The position numbers and the translations under genes are program-made. The notes beneath the pieces are model-generated. The model did not search any database. It saw nothing but the letters and a program-made list of their open reading frames with translations, and was not told the origin of the DNA. A stretch of DNA of 64,000 bases, from contig CAJUNR010000021.1 of the NCBI GenBank assembly GCA_910587765.1, forward strand, positions 16,834 to 80,833. The letters run 5' to 3'. Positions 32,807 to 40,799 of this stretch are shown here, piece by piece. How positions within the stretch are numbered: position 1 is the stretch's first letter; each line of letters starts with the position of its first letter. This stretch comes from an uncultured Lachnospiraceae bacterium. Lineage in GTDB: Bacteria; Bacillota; Clostridia; Lachnospirales; Lachnospiraceae.

Positions 32807-33313
32807 ATGGATTACTCAGATATGGAAGTTATTTATCAGAAGTATTCCAGGTTGGTTTATGGATTTTTATATTCCCATACGCATAATGCTGAATGGTCCG
32901 AGGAAATGACACAAGAAACTTTTTTGAAGGCAAGTATGTCTATTTCACGTTATGATTCTTCTTGCAAATTGTCTGTATGGCTTTGTCAGATTGCAAAGCA
33001 TATATTATGGCAGGAACTCCGGAAAAAGAACCGTTTTAAAATGGTGGAACTTACCGATGATTTGCCGGATGTTTCAATATCGGAAGGGGAAACCTTTGTT
33101 ATTCAGCAGGAAAATAAGATAGAACTGTATCGGGCAATCCACCTCCTGTCGGAACGGGAGCGGGAAGTTGTATTGTATCGTATAAGCGGAGAATTATCTT
33201 TCCGTGAAATCGGGGAAATAATGGGAAAAAGTGAAAATTGGAGCAGAACTGTTTTTTTCCGTGCCAAACAAAAAATCAGAAAGGAGCTTAGTAAGAATGA
33301 ACGAGAAACATAA
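32807..33313 (+). CDS. ECF-type RNA polymerase sigma factor
   Basis: A 168-residue sigma-70 family protein with region 2 (YQKYSRLVYGFLYSHTHNAEWSEEMTQETFLKA) and region 4 (LSEREREVVLYRISGELSFREIGEIMGKSENW). SD GAGGAGGTGAG. The anti-sigma gene overlaps its 3' end by 17 nt. The lower GC and the location next to decayed module B genes suggest a separately acquired cassette. Its regulon is unknown. Confidence 0.9.
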   Translation: MDYSDMEVIYQKYSRLVYGFLYSHTHNAEWSEEMTQETFLKASMSISRYDSSCKLSVWLCQIAKHILWQELRKKNRFKMVELTDDLPDVSISEGETFVIQQENKIELYRAIHLLSEREREVVLYRISGELSFREIGEIMGKSENWSRTVFFRAKQKIRKELSKNERET

Positions 33314-34232
33314 CTGCGACGTGATACGGGATCTTCTTCCCGGTTACATTGACAACATTTTAAGTGACACAGGAAATGAACTGGTGAAAAATCATTTAGG
33401 GGAATGTGAGGAATGCCATAAAATCTATACGGAAATGGAAGAAGGCATTGGAAAGGATGATTTATCTGCCAGTGATACGATGGTTGTGGACGCATTTAAA
33501 AAGATACGAAAGCGTACAAACCGCCTGAAAATAACCGTAGGAATACTGGTAGGTATTCTGTTCATACTCTTGTTATCTGCTGCCCTTAAAATTTATGTGA
33601 TCGGCACGCCGCTTGGAACAGGATATATGTCCATACCTGACACCGCATATGACGAAGAAACGGGGCAGCTTACTGTAAACGGAAAAATAAATCTGTATTC
33701 ATTCCACGTCAGTAAAGTGGTGTGGGAAGAAGATGAGAATGATCCAAATGTTGTGAATGTGATCGTTTATTGTGCGGAAACAATTCCCTTTGCAAGAGAT
33801 AAGACCGATTTTTCTGTTATCATTCCCGATGTAAAAGGGAAAACGGTTTACCTTGCCTGCCCCGAATATGACCGAAGGGAAATATATGACTGGCGGACGC
33901 ATCACTATGAGGAAGTAGAGAATTTGAAAAAAGAAATATACAGCAAAATACCGGAACTTAGCGAAAAAACGGACGCTTTAAATTGTATGCAGGGAGTAAA
34001 GACAGTGGAAGGCATGGAGGGAATTCATTTTGATGTGGATTTTATATATGGGGAAGATGCATCCTACTGGTGGTTTAATGGTATGCTGACAACGGACGGA
34101 GAATTTATACCGGCAGATTTTGAAATATGGATTTCTCTTGAAGGGCCCCATAAAATTCTAATCCATGATTATCAGACAGGGGAATATACTGATGACTTCT
34201 CTATTATATCAAACAGAAGGCCGGCAGCATAA
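33297..34232 (+). CDS. Zinc-finger anti-sigma factor, membrane-anchored
   Basis: The start at 33297 follows AAGGAG and overlaps the sigma gene. The 311-residue protein has an amino-terminal zf-HC2 domain (CDVIRDLLPGYIDNILSDTG, then HLGECEEC), one membrane helix (LKITVGILVGILFILLLSAAL, about residues 78-98) and a roughly 210-residue extracytoplasmic sensor of unknown family (WWFNGMLTTDGEFIPADFEIW). It should hold the sigma factor inactive until an envelope signal arrives. Confidence 0.88.
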   Translation: MNEKHNCDVIRDLLPGYIDNILSDTGNELVKNHLGECEECHKIYTEMEEGIGKDDLSASDTMVVDAFKKIRKRTNRLKITVGILVGILFILLLSAALKIYVIGTPLGTGYMSIPDTAYDEETGQLTVNGKINLYSFHVSKVVWEEDENDPNVVNVIVYCAETIPFARDKTDFSVIIPDVKGKTVYLACPEYDRREIYDWRTHHYEEVENLKKEIYSKIPELSEKTDALNCMQGVKTVEGMEGIHFDVDFIYGEDASYWWFNGMLTTDGEFIPADFEIWISLEGPHKILIHDYQTGEYTDDFSIISNRRPAA

Positions 34233-34295
34233 CAGGCAACAGAGCAGGGCGAAACGGAGAGGGAAAGAAATTTAATATCAAAATAACAGCGTAAA

Positions 34296-34336
34296 GGCGC
34301 ATGGAACAGTAAATTGTGAACCATGCGTCTTTTTTG
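34296..34336 (+). terminator. Terminator of the sigma/anti-sigma operon
   Basis: GGCGCATGG (34296-34304) pairs with CCATGCGTC (34321-34329) followed by TTTTTTG. Confidence 0.8.
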
Positions 34337-34478
34337 TTTTATATGTTTAACTTGCCTGAGCTCCCGGCAGAACTTGAAATAGGTAATATTTGATGATATA
34401 CTGAAACGAAGTAAAGGAAGCAGGAATAAGGCCGGGTATTTGCCTGTTTGCAGATGTTTCCGACCGGACGGGGGAAGA

Positions 34479-34589
34479 ATGGCGGTAGATTACAGACTAT
34501 ATGAGATGGAACTGTATGATAGAAGCGGTTTTACGGAGCTGAACGAGCGATTGCCGAAGCTGATTCTGAAGAGCCATGCGGGGATGTGA
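34479..34589 (+). other. Possible 36-residue ORF in a mostly empty interval
   Basis: Between the terminator (34336) and the dehydrogenase (34675) the only feature is an ORF AVDYRLYEMELYDRSGFTEL..., preceded by GGGGGAAG. It ends at an early TGA and matches no family I know; it could be a gene remnant. Confidence 0.25.
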
Positions 34590-34674
34590 GAGGTTTGCCG
34601 ACGGTACAGAAAATAAAATTTTCTGAAACCTTCCGGAAGAAAAATAACGGGTTAAAAATAAGGAGGAACAGACA

Positions 34675-35799
34675 ATGGCACACAAATATTTTGATGCAGG
34701 GGTATTGGAGAAGTTTTGCAAAGACGCGTTCCGGAAATTCGGTTTTTCGGAAGAGGAAAGTTCCATTATTACGGATGTACTGCTGATGTCGGATCAGTAC
34801 GGGATCGAGTCTCACGGGATGCAGCGGCTGACGCGCTATCATAAAGGAATCGAGAGCGGGATGATCAAGGTCGACGCGGTTCCGGAGACAGTGTTTGAGA
34901 CGCCGGTTTCGGCCGTCATCGACGGACATGACGGCATGGGCCAGCTAATCGGCCACAAGGCCATGCGGACGGCCATAGAGAAGGCCAAAAAGACCGGCAT
35001 GGCGGTAGTTACCGTGCGCAATTCCAATCATTACGGAATTGCGGGATATTACGCGAAGATGGCGTGCGACGAGGGATTGATCGGATTGTCGTTTACCAAT
35101 TCCGAGGCGATCATGGTGCCGACAAATGCGAGAAAAGCGATGCTGGGCAGCAATCCGATCGCGATTGCGATGCCTGCAAAGCCGTATCCGTTCTTCTTTG
35201 ACGCGTCTACCACCGTGGTCACCAGAGGAAAACTGGAGATGTACCGCAAAGCGGAAAAACCGCTGCCGGACGGCTGGGCGCTCGACAAGAACGGGAACCC
35301 GTCCAATGATGCGGATGACGTTCTGAAGAATATCGTCAATAAAGCAGGCGGGGGGATCATGCCTCTGGGAGAAAATGAAGAAGTGACAGGCAGCCATAAA
35401 GGGTACGGGTACGGCATGATCTGCGAGATTTTCACCTCGGTTCTGTCACAGGGACTGACGTCCAACCATACGCATACGGGAGACAAGGGAGGAACCTGCC
35501 ATGGTTTTATCGCCATCGATCCGGCCGTGTTCGGGGATCCGGAGATGATTCAGCGGCATTTTTCGGCGTTTCTGCAGGAACTGCGGGAAGCCCCCAAAGC
35601 GGACGGCAGGGAGAGAATCTACACGCACGGAGAAAAGGAAATACTGGCGCTGGAGCGCGTGAAAGCGGAGGGCGTCGCCATTGATGTCAAGACGCTCGTG
35701 GAAATGAAGCAGATGAGCGAATATCTGGGCATGGATTTTGAACGTTATTTCGGGGCTCTGACGCTGGAAGATACAGACTATCAGAGCATTTACGGATAA
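34675..35799 (+). CDS. Ldh-family (malate/L-lactate/ureidoglycolate-type) NAD(P)-dependent dehydrogenase
   Basis: A 374-residue member of the Ldh_2 superfamily, which is unrelated to classical lactate dehydrogenase. Motifs: DQYGIESHGMQRLTRY, the catalytic-histidine segment VVTVRNSNHYGIAGYYAKMA and ARKAMLGSNPIAIAMPAK. Members oxidise malate, 2,3-diketogulonate, ureidoglycolate or sulfolactate; substrate cannot be assigned here. SD AAGGAGG. It is followed by a strong terminator and stands alone. Confidence 0.88.
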   Translation: MAHKYFDAGVLEKFCKDAFRKFGFSEEESSIITDVLLMSDQYGIESHGMQRLTRYHKGIESGMIKVDAVPETVFETPVSAVIDGHDGMGQLIGHKAMRTAIEKAKKTGMAVVTVRNSNHYGIAGYYAKMACDEGLIGLSFTNSEAIMVPTNARKAMLGSNPIAIAMPAKPYPFFFDASTTVVTRGKLEMYRKAEKPLPDGWALDKNGNPSNDADDVLKNIVNKAGGGIMPLGENEEVTGSHKGYGYGMICEIFTSVLSQGLTSNHTHTGDKGGTCHGFIAIDPAVFGDPEMIQRHFSAFLQELREAPKADGRERIYTHGEKEILALERVKAEGVAIDVKTLVEMKQMSEYLGMDFERYFGALTLEDTDYQSIYG

Positions 35800-35804
35800 T
35801 GCAG

Positions 35805-35860
35805 AACCCCCTGCACTGGATTCGGGCGCTGCCGGTGTCCGGATACGGCAGGGGGGTTTT
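35805..35860 (+). terminator. Terminator of the Ldh-family gene
   Basis: AACCCCCTGC (35805-35814) pairs with GCAGGGGGGTT, followed by TT (35848-35860), with a further pairing inside. Confidence 0.8.
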
Positions 35861-35861
35861 A

Positions 35862-35944
35862 TGCACACGGGTGTCCGGATGAAATATGTCAGCAAGCCGA
35901 CGGATGCCCGGTGCGCGGGCAGGGGAAGATAAATCTTCCCTGCT
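35862..35944 (+). repeat. Intergenic repeat copy 1 (structured ~80-nt element)
   Basis: About 85% identical to 39143-39219. GCACACGGGTGTCC (35863-35876) pairs with GGATGCCCGGTGCGC (35902-35916), with an inner GTCAGC/GCCGAC hairpin, then GGGAAGAT/ATCTTCCC. It begins directly after a terminator T run. A short frame, open in both copies (HTGV...VSK-T-ARCA), means a peptide cannot be excluded. Confidence 0.7.
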
Positions 35945-35953
35945 CGATCGGAT

Positions 35954-36685
35954 TCATCCGGGTTTTCTCACGGCATTGTCATAAAAACGGAAGTAATCCG
36001 GGCGGTGCCTCGACTGCGTATATTCAAACATTACGCCGTCGCTGTTATAGGTCTGGCTGCTGACCACCGCCATGCAGTTATAATCGTCGGCATTCATTTT
36101 CAGATATTTTTCATCAATCTGCGTCATCTTTTCTACAGTCATAATCCGTTTACTGTTCACAATCGTCATGTGCAGTGTTTGTTCCAGATATTCGTAAATA
36201 GAATTTTCCGCGATGTCCTTCGTAAGGCCGGGGACCGCTTCCTTCAGAAAATAATTGTGATTGAGAATCAGAGGGATCCCGTCCAGATAATGGAGGCGCT
36301 GAATATAATAAACCTCTGCTCCGGCGGAAAATCCCGTGTACAAGGCCTGCTTTTCATTTACCGCAAATTCCGTAAACAGGAGCACTCTTGTAGAAGAATG
36401 GTGTCCGTTGCGTGCGGCGGACTCGCGGAAGCTCTCGATCTCCCCGATGGTAAAGGCGGTCTGCGCGGTCGGCTGATAGATGTTGCGGACGCCCTTCCCC
36501 TGCATGGTCTGTACATAGCCGTCATTTACCAGCCGGCTGACGGCCCGGCGCAGGGTATTGCGGGAACAGTGATACGTCTGAATCAAGGTGTTCTCTGAGG
36601 GCAGAAGTTCCTGATAAGTGAAGACATTGCTTTCAATTTTCTGTTTCAAATCTTTATAAATCGTCTCATATATTGCTTTTGGCAT
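35954..36685 (-). CDS. treR: GntR-family trehalose operon repressor
   Basis: A 243-residue protein with an amino-terminal GntR winged helix (about 5-70: YETIYKDLKQKIESNVFTYQ, LPSENTLIQTYHCSRNTLRR) and a carboxy-terminal UTRA effector domain (about 90-235). It is divergent from the phosphotrehalase gene, and operators in the intergenic region also occur before treP, so it is almost certainly TreR, responding to trehalose 6-phosphate. Confidence 0.87.
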   Translation of the reverse strand: MPKAIYETIYKDLKQKIESNVFTYQELLPSENTLIQTYHCSRNTLRRAVSRLVNDGYVQTMQGKGVRNIYQPTAQTAFTIGEIESFRESAARNGHHSSTRVLLFTEFAVNEKQALYTGFSAGAEVYYIQRLHYLDGIPLILNHNYFLKEAVPGLTKDIAENSIYEYLEQTLHMTIVNSKRIMTVEKMTQIDEKYLKMNADDYNCMAVVSSQTYNSDGVMFEYTQSRHRPDYFRFYDNAVRKPG

Positions 36686-36759
36686 TCTTGTTTACCTCTC
36701 ACACGGCTTTCAACTGTCCGATATCTCTATTATAGAAACGGAGGATAAAAAAGTCAATC

Positions 36760-36843
36760 TCTTGTTTAAACAAATATCGAAAAAGGCATTGACATGTTCA
36801 AACAAGTATGCTATAACATAGAAAAGAACTTATTTAAACAAGT
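36760..36843 (+). promoter_or_regulatory. treC promoter with three TreR operators
   Basis: TCTTGTTTAAACAAAT (36760-36775), ACATGTTCAAACAAGT (36792-36807) and ACTTATTTAAACAAGT (36828-36843). TTGACA (36789-36794), 17 bp, TATAAC (36812-36817). The first two operators are 32 bp apart, exactly as before treP. Confidence 0.85.
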
Positions 36844-36934
36844 TGTTAATTGATGGGCGGAGAAATGCGCACAGGACGCAGGATGTTTGCCGCGTCCGGC
36901 AGGAAAAGACGGATTTGAAATAAAGGAGGAGAAA

Positions 36935-38665
36935 ATGGCAGATTTCAGCAGTCAGGTGGTTTATCAGATTTATCCGAAGTCCTTTCGCGACACCAACGGG
37001 GACGGTTTTGGAGACATTCCCGGAATCATCGAAAAATTAGATTACCTTCAGGAACTGGGCGTAGATTATCTATGGCTGACCCCGGTGTTTCCCTCTCCCC
37101 AGAGAGACAACGGGTACGACGTGGCAGATTACCGGGAGATCAATCCCCTCTTCGGGACGATGGAGGATCTGGAGAAACTGATCCGCCAAAGCGAAGCGCG
37201 GGGTATGGGCATCATGCTGGATATGGTGTTTAACCATACGTCCACCCAACATGAGTGGTTCCAGAAAGCGCTGGCAGGAGAGGAGAAATATCAGAACTAT
37301 TATATTTTCCGGGAAGGGACGCCGGATCAGGCGCCCACCAACTGGCAGTCCAAATTCGGCGGGACGGCATGGGAATATGTCCCCGGCCTGAAAAAATGGT
37401 ATCTGCGGCTGTACGATGTGACGCAGGCGGATCTGAACTGGGACAACCCGGAGGTCCGGGAGGAATTAAAGGAAATTCTCCGGTTCTGGAAGAAAAAAGG
37501 CATCCGGGCGTTCCGGTTCGACGTAATCAATCTGGTGTCCAAGCCGGAACAGATGCTCGACGATTTTGAGGGAGACGGGCGGAGATTCTACAGCGACGGC
37601 CCGCATATCCACGAATATCTGAAAGAACTGGTCAGAGACACAGGGATTGAAGACTTCATCACCGTGGGGGAAATGTCCTCTACAACGCTGGAACACTGCA
37701 TCCGCTATTCCTCCCCGAAGGAGAAAGAACTCTCCATGTGTTTTAATTTCCATCACCTGAAAGTGGATTACAAAGACGGGGACAAATGGGCGCTGGCGGC
37801 TCCCGATTACCGGAAATTAAAGGAACTTTTTGTCAAATGGCAGGCGGGCATGCAGGAAGGCGGCGGATGGAACGCACTGTTCTGGTGCAACCACGACCAG
37901 CCCCGGATCGTGAGCAGAATGGGCGATGAGGGCGTATACTGGAAAGCGTCGGCAAAAATGCTGGCGGGTATGATCCATCTGATGCGCGGAACTCCGTATA
38001 TCTATCAGGGGGAAGAGATCGGAATGCTGAATGCCCACTACCCCTCCATCGAGCAGTACCGGGACGTGGAAAGCCTGAACTATTATCAGATCCTGCTGGA
38101 AAAAGGGAAGACGAAAGAAGAGGCGCTGGCGACCCTGGCGGCCAGGTCCCGGGACAACAGCAGGACGCCCATGCAGTGGAACCAGGAGACGTACGGCGGA
38201 TTTTCCGAGACGGAACCGTGGATTCCCATGTCTGCGAAATTCAGAGGGAAGATCACCGTAGAAGCTCAGCAAAAGGACGGGGATTCTATTCTCGCTTTTT
38301 ATAAAAAACTGATCGCTATGCGGAAGACATATCCGGTGATCGCAAAGGGGGAGATCGCCTTTCTGGAGACCGAAAACGATATGGTGACGGCGTATAAAAG
38401 AGTACTGGGAGATCAGCAGATTGTGGTACTCTGCAATCTGGACGGAAAGCGGCAGCGCATCAGGACGGACGCAAAATGGCGCGGTCTTACGGTGCTGCTG
38501 GAAAACGGCAGCCGGGCGGATGAAGAAAACCCGTCCCGCGCAGATGCGGCTCCCGGCAGAGCTTCCGACCATAAAGGCCGGGTCATATTTTCGGGAGAGG
38601 GAAGTTATACGATGGAACCGTATGAATTACTGGTTCTGGGGAATATGCATCTTCAGGAATCATAA
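36935..38665 (+). CDS. treC: Alpha,alpha-phosphotrehalase (GH13)
   Basis: The ATG at 36935 has SD AAAGGAGGAG. The 576-residue GH13 protein has DMVFNHTSTQHEWF, nucleophile AFRFDVINL, acid/base TVGEMSS and NHDQPRIVSRMGD, and the region WQSKFGGTAWEYVPGLKKWY typical of trehalose-6-phosphate hydrolases. It cleaves trehalose 6-phosphate to glucose and glucose 6-phosphate. Regulation by TreR is shown by the operators upstream; the partner PTS is at 25525, in a separate transcription unit. Confidence 0.9.
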   Translation: MADFSSQVVYQIYPKSFRDTNGDGFGDIPGIIEKLDYLQELGVDYLWLTPVFPSPQRDNGYDVADYREINPLFGTMEDLEKLIRQSEARGMGIMLDMVFNHTSTQHEWFQKALAGEEKYQNYYIFREGTPDQAPTNWQSKFGGTAWEYVPGLKKWYLRLYDVTQADLNWDNPEVREELKEILRFWKKKGIRAFRFDVINLVSKPEQMLDDFEGDGRRFYSDGPHIHEYLKELVRDTGIEDFITVGEMSSTTLEHCIRYSSPKEKELSMCFNFHHLKVDYKDGDKWALAAPDYRKLKELFVKWQAGMQEGGGWNALFWCNHDQPRIVSRMGDEGVYWKASAKMLAGMIHLMRGTPYIYQGEEIGMLNAHYPSIEQYRDVESLNYYQILLEKGKTKEEALATLAARSRDNSRTPMQWNQETYGGFSETEPWIPMSAKFRGKITVEAQQKDGDSILAFYKKLIAMRKTYPVIAKGEIAFLETENDMVTAYKRVLGDQQIVVLCNLDGKRQRIRTDAKWRGLTVLLENGSRADEENPSRADAAPGRASDHKGRVIFSGEGSYTMEPYELLVLGNMHLQES

Positions 38666-38701
38666 GGAAACGCTGATTTAATCGGCACTTCTATAAGTTA
38701 T

Positions 38702-38745
38702 TGTTCAACCCCACGCTGGCTAGACGTCTGGCGTGGGGTTGAACA
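38702..38745. repeat. 15-bp perfect inverted repeat after treC
   Basis: TGTTCAACCCCACGC (38702-38716) and GCGTGGGGTTGAACA (38731-38745). It has no T run on either side, so if it terminates treC it is atypical. Confidence 0.7.
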
Positions 38746-38787
38746 GAAAAAAATATCAAAGAAAAATAAAAAATTTTCAGAAAACTA

Positions 38788-39136
38788 TTGACAAATAGAG
38801 AAGGATATTGTAATATAAAGTCACCAACAAGAAAGAGACACACAAAAGTCTCTGGAAATGGAGGAAAGGTCCAATGGGAAGATGAAATTTTGGTCATGAT
38901 TGGGAACGATCTGAATGTCAGCAAAATGGCGATGAAATCCGGGAGGAAAACGGAAGCCATAATAAAAAGCGGAAGTGCTGATCCTTTCCTGAGCATGAAC
39001 AGAGGGTGAAAACAGAACAGTGGATCAAACAATCTGGTGATATCCGGAAATAATCTTGAAAGGAGATAATAAAGGTGAAACTTCAGATTGACTGGTGAAG
39101 AGCCATTCGATTAGATAAAATGATCGGATGGCTCTT
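38788..39136 (+). ncRNA. Short structured transcript with tiny ORFs and its own promoter and terminator
   Basis: Promoter TTGACA (38788-38793), 17 bp, TAATAT (38811-38816). The ~310-nt transcript has a 5' hairpin AGAGAC/GTCTCT (38834-38853), a possible 37-residue ORF (38898-39009), and a well-spaced SD AGGAG before GTG 39075 encoding only MKLQIDW (39075-39098). A terminator follows at once (AGAGCCAT/ATGGCTCT then TTTT, to 39136). Whether it is a leader of the asparaginase gene or an independent RNA is not clear. Confidence 0.5.
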
Positions 39137-39142
39137 TTCCTG

Positions 39143-39219
39143 TGCACACGGGCGTCCAGAGGAAAAGTGTTAGCAAGCTGACGGAGGCCCGGTGTGCGAG
39201 CCGGGGAAAATCTTCCCTG
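39143..39219 (+). repeat. Intergenic repeat copy 2 (structured ~80-nt element)
   Basis: Homologous to 35862-35944 and, like it, directly downstream of a terminator T run. GCACACGGGCGTCC (39144-39157) pairs with GGAGGCCCGGTGTGC (39183-39197); inner hairpin GTTAGC/GCTGAC; then GGGGAA/TTCCC. It lies 30 nt before the asparaginase gene. Confidence 0.7.
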
Positions 39220-39248
39220 ATTGATTGCCGGACGGAGGAGAAAAAATT

Positions 39249-40247
39249 ATGAAGAAACTGCTGATCATCAATACCGGAGGAACGTTTTCCTCCGTGGAAA
39301 GCGAAAGAGGTTTGAAGCCGGGGCTGAGCAGCCGGGAACTTCTGGAGGCCATGCGGCTGGTGGCGGGAGGGATCGAACTGGAGATGGAGGATCTGTTTCT
39401 GGTGGACAGCGCCAATATATTTCCGGATGACTGGCGCAGGCTGGCCGAAAGAATTCAGGAAGCGGCCGCCGGATATCAGGGGATCGTGGTGATTCACGGC
39501 ACCGACACCATGGCGTACACCGCTTCCATGCTGTCGTTTATGCTGCAGAATGTGCCGATCCCGGTGGTTCTCACCGGAAGCCAGCTTTCCATCAGCCATC
39601 CGGTTGCGGACGCCATGGAGAACTGTCGCTGCGCGGTGCACATGGCGGCCGGCGGCCATGCGGGCGTCTTTCTGGCCTTCAACCGGAAGGTGATGCTGGG
39701 CGTTCGGGCCTCCAAGGTCCGGACCATGAGCTTTGACGCCTTTGAGAGCATCAACTATCCGGATGTGGCGCAGATCAGCTCTCTGGGACTTCGCATCCAT
39801 ACCGGATATCTTCCGGAAATCAGGGGGGATTTTCGGCTGTGTACAGAATACTCGGACCGGGTGTTTGTGCTGAAAATGTATCCGGGAATCCGGCCGGAAC
39901 TCCTGTCCATGCTGGAGGAGCACGGGTATCGGGGCGTCTATATCGAAGCCTTTGGGCTGGGCGGGCTTCCGTTTCTGAAAAACGATTTTCTGGCGGCGGT
40001 GGAGCGGAGCGTGAAACGCGGGATGACGGTTCTGGTGGGAAGCCAGTGCAGATACGAGGGGAGCAGCCTTTCCGTGTATGAGACAGGGCTGCGGGCGCTG
40101 AACAGCGGCGTGCTGCAGGCGTACGATATGACGGCGGAGGCCGCGGTTACCAAGCTGATGTGGGTGCTGGGGCAGACAGATGACCGACACAAGATCGAGG
40201 AATATTTCTCCGAAAACCTGGTGCAGGAGGTACGGATCCCTGTGTAA
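39249..40247 (+). CDS. Asparaginase
   Basis: The ATG at 39249 follows GGAGGAG. The 332-residue protein has both asparaginase threonine motifs: IINTGGTFSSVESERGLKPG and VIHGTDTMAYTASMLSFML, plus PVVLTGSQLS. There is no signal peptide, so it is the cytoplasmic type I-like form that hydrolyses L-asparagine to aspartate and ammonia. It lies behind the repeat element and the small transcript at 38788-39136. Confidence 0.9.
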   Translation: MKKLLIINTGGTFSSVESERGLKPGLSSRELLEAMRLVAGGIELEMEDLFLVDSANIFPDDWRRLAERIQEAAAGYQGIVVIHGTDTMAYTASMLSFMLQNVPIPVVLTGSQLSISHPVADAMENCRCAVHMAAGGHAGVFLAFNRKVMLGVRASKVRTMSFDAFESINYPDVAQISSLGLRIHTGYLPEIRGDFRLCTEYSDRVFVLKMYPGIRPELLSMLEEHGYRGVYIEAFGLGGLPFLKNDFLAAVERSVKRGMTVLVGSQCRYEGSSLSVYETGLRALNSGVLQAYDMTAEAAVTKLMWVLGQTDDRHKIEEYFSENLVQEVRIPV

Positions 40248-40260
40248 AATCAGTTATACA

Positions 40261-40327
40261 GTATGATAAAATTTCATACTTGACATTGGTACGAAATCAT
40301 ACTATAATGCATGGTATGATTTCGTAC
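40261..40327 (+). promoter_or_regulatory. marR-MATE promoter inside MarR operators
   Basis: TTGACA (40280-40285), 17 bp, TATAAT (40303-40308). GTACGAAATCATAC (40289-40302) and its exact complement GTATGATTTCGTAC (40314-40327) flank the -10. A further palindrome, GTATGA/TCATAC, spans 40261-40279. The layout implies autorepression by the MarR protein. Confidence 0.85.
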
Positions 40328-40343
40328 TATGTGGAGGTGCAGT

Positions 40344-40799
40344 ATGCGGGAACCGGTTTCTAAAGTAATGAAACGTTATAATTATCTTCTGGGGGAACTG
40401 AATGCGGTCTATCATGAGATGTCGCTGAAGCTCGGCCTGTCGGACAGCGCCATGATCATTCTCTATACGATCTGCGATCAGGGGGAGCGCTGTCCTCTGC
40501 AGGATATCTGCCGGTATTCGGGTTTAAGTAAGCAGACGGTCAATTCCGCGCTCCGCAAACTGGAAGTGGAGGGGGTTCTCTATCTGGAAGCCGCCGGTTC
40601 CAGAAACAAAACGGTCTGTCTGACGGAGAAGGGCATGGGCCTGGCAGAACGGACGGTGAAGCGGATCATGCAGGCGGAGAATGAGATCTACACTTCCTGG
40701 CCGGAGCAGGATGTGGAAAAATATCTGGAGCTGACGGAGCATTTTCTGACGGCGCTTCAGGAAAAGGCCGGACAGATGAAAGCGGGGGATGAGATATGA
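40344..40799 (+). CDS. MarR-family transcriptional regulator
   Basis: The ATG at 40344 (REPVSKVMKRYN) has SD GGAGGTG; an ATG at 40329 lies on the SD side. The 151-residue winged-helix protein contains CPLQDICRYSGLSKQTVNSALRKLEVEGVLYLE and AAGSRNKTVCLTEKG (wing). It overlaps the MATE transporter gene by 4 nt (ATGA), and palindromes cover its promoter, so it most likely represses this efflux operon until a drug-like ligand binds. Confidence 0.9.
   Translation: MREPVSKVMKRYNYLLGELNAVYHEMSLKLGLSDSAMIILYTICDQGERCPLQDICRYSGLSKQTVNSALRKLEVEGVLYLEAAGSRNKTVCLTEKGMGLAERTVKRIMQAENEIYTSWPEQDVEKYLELTEHFLTALQEKAGQMKAGDEI

Noticed and set aside
38702..38745. Rho-independent terminator of treC
   Set aside because: The stem is strong, but neither side has a T run in the transcribed direction, so it is listed only as an inverted repeat.
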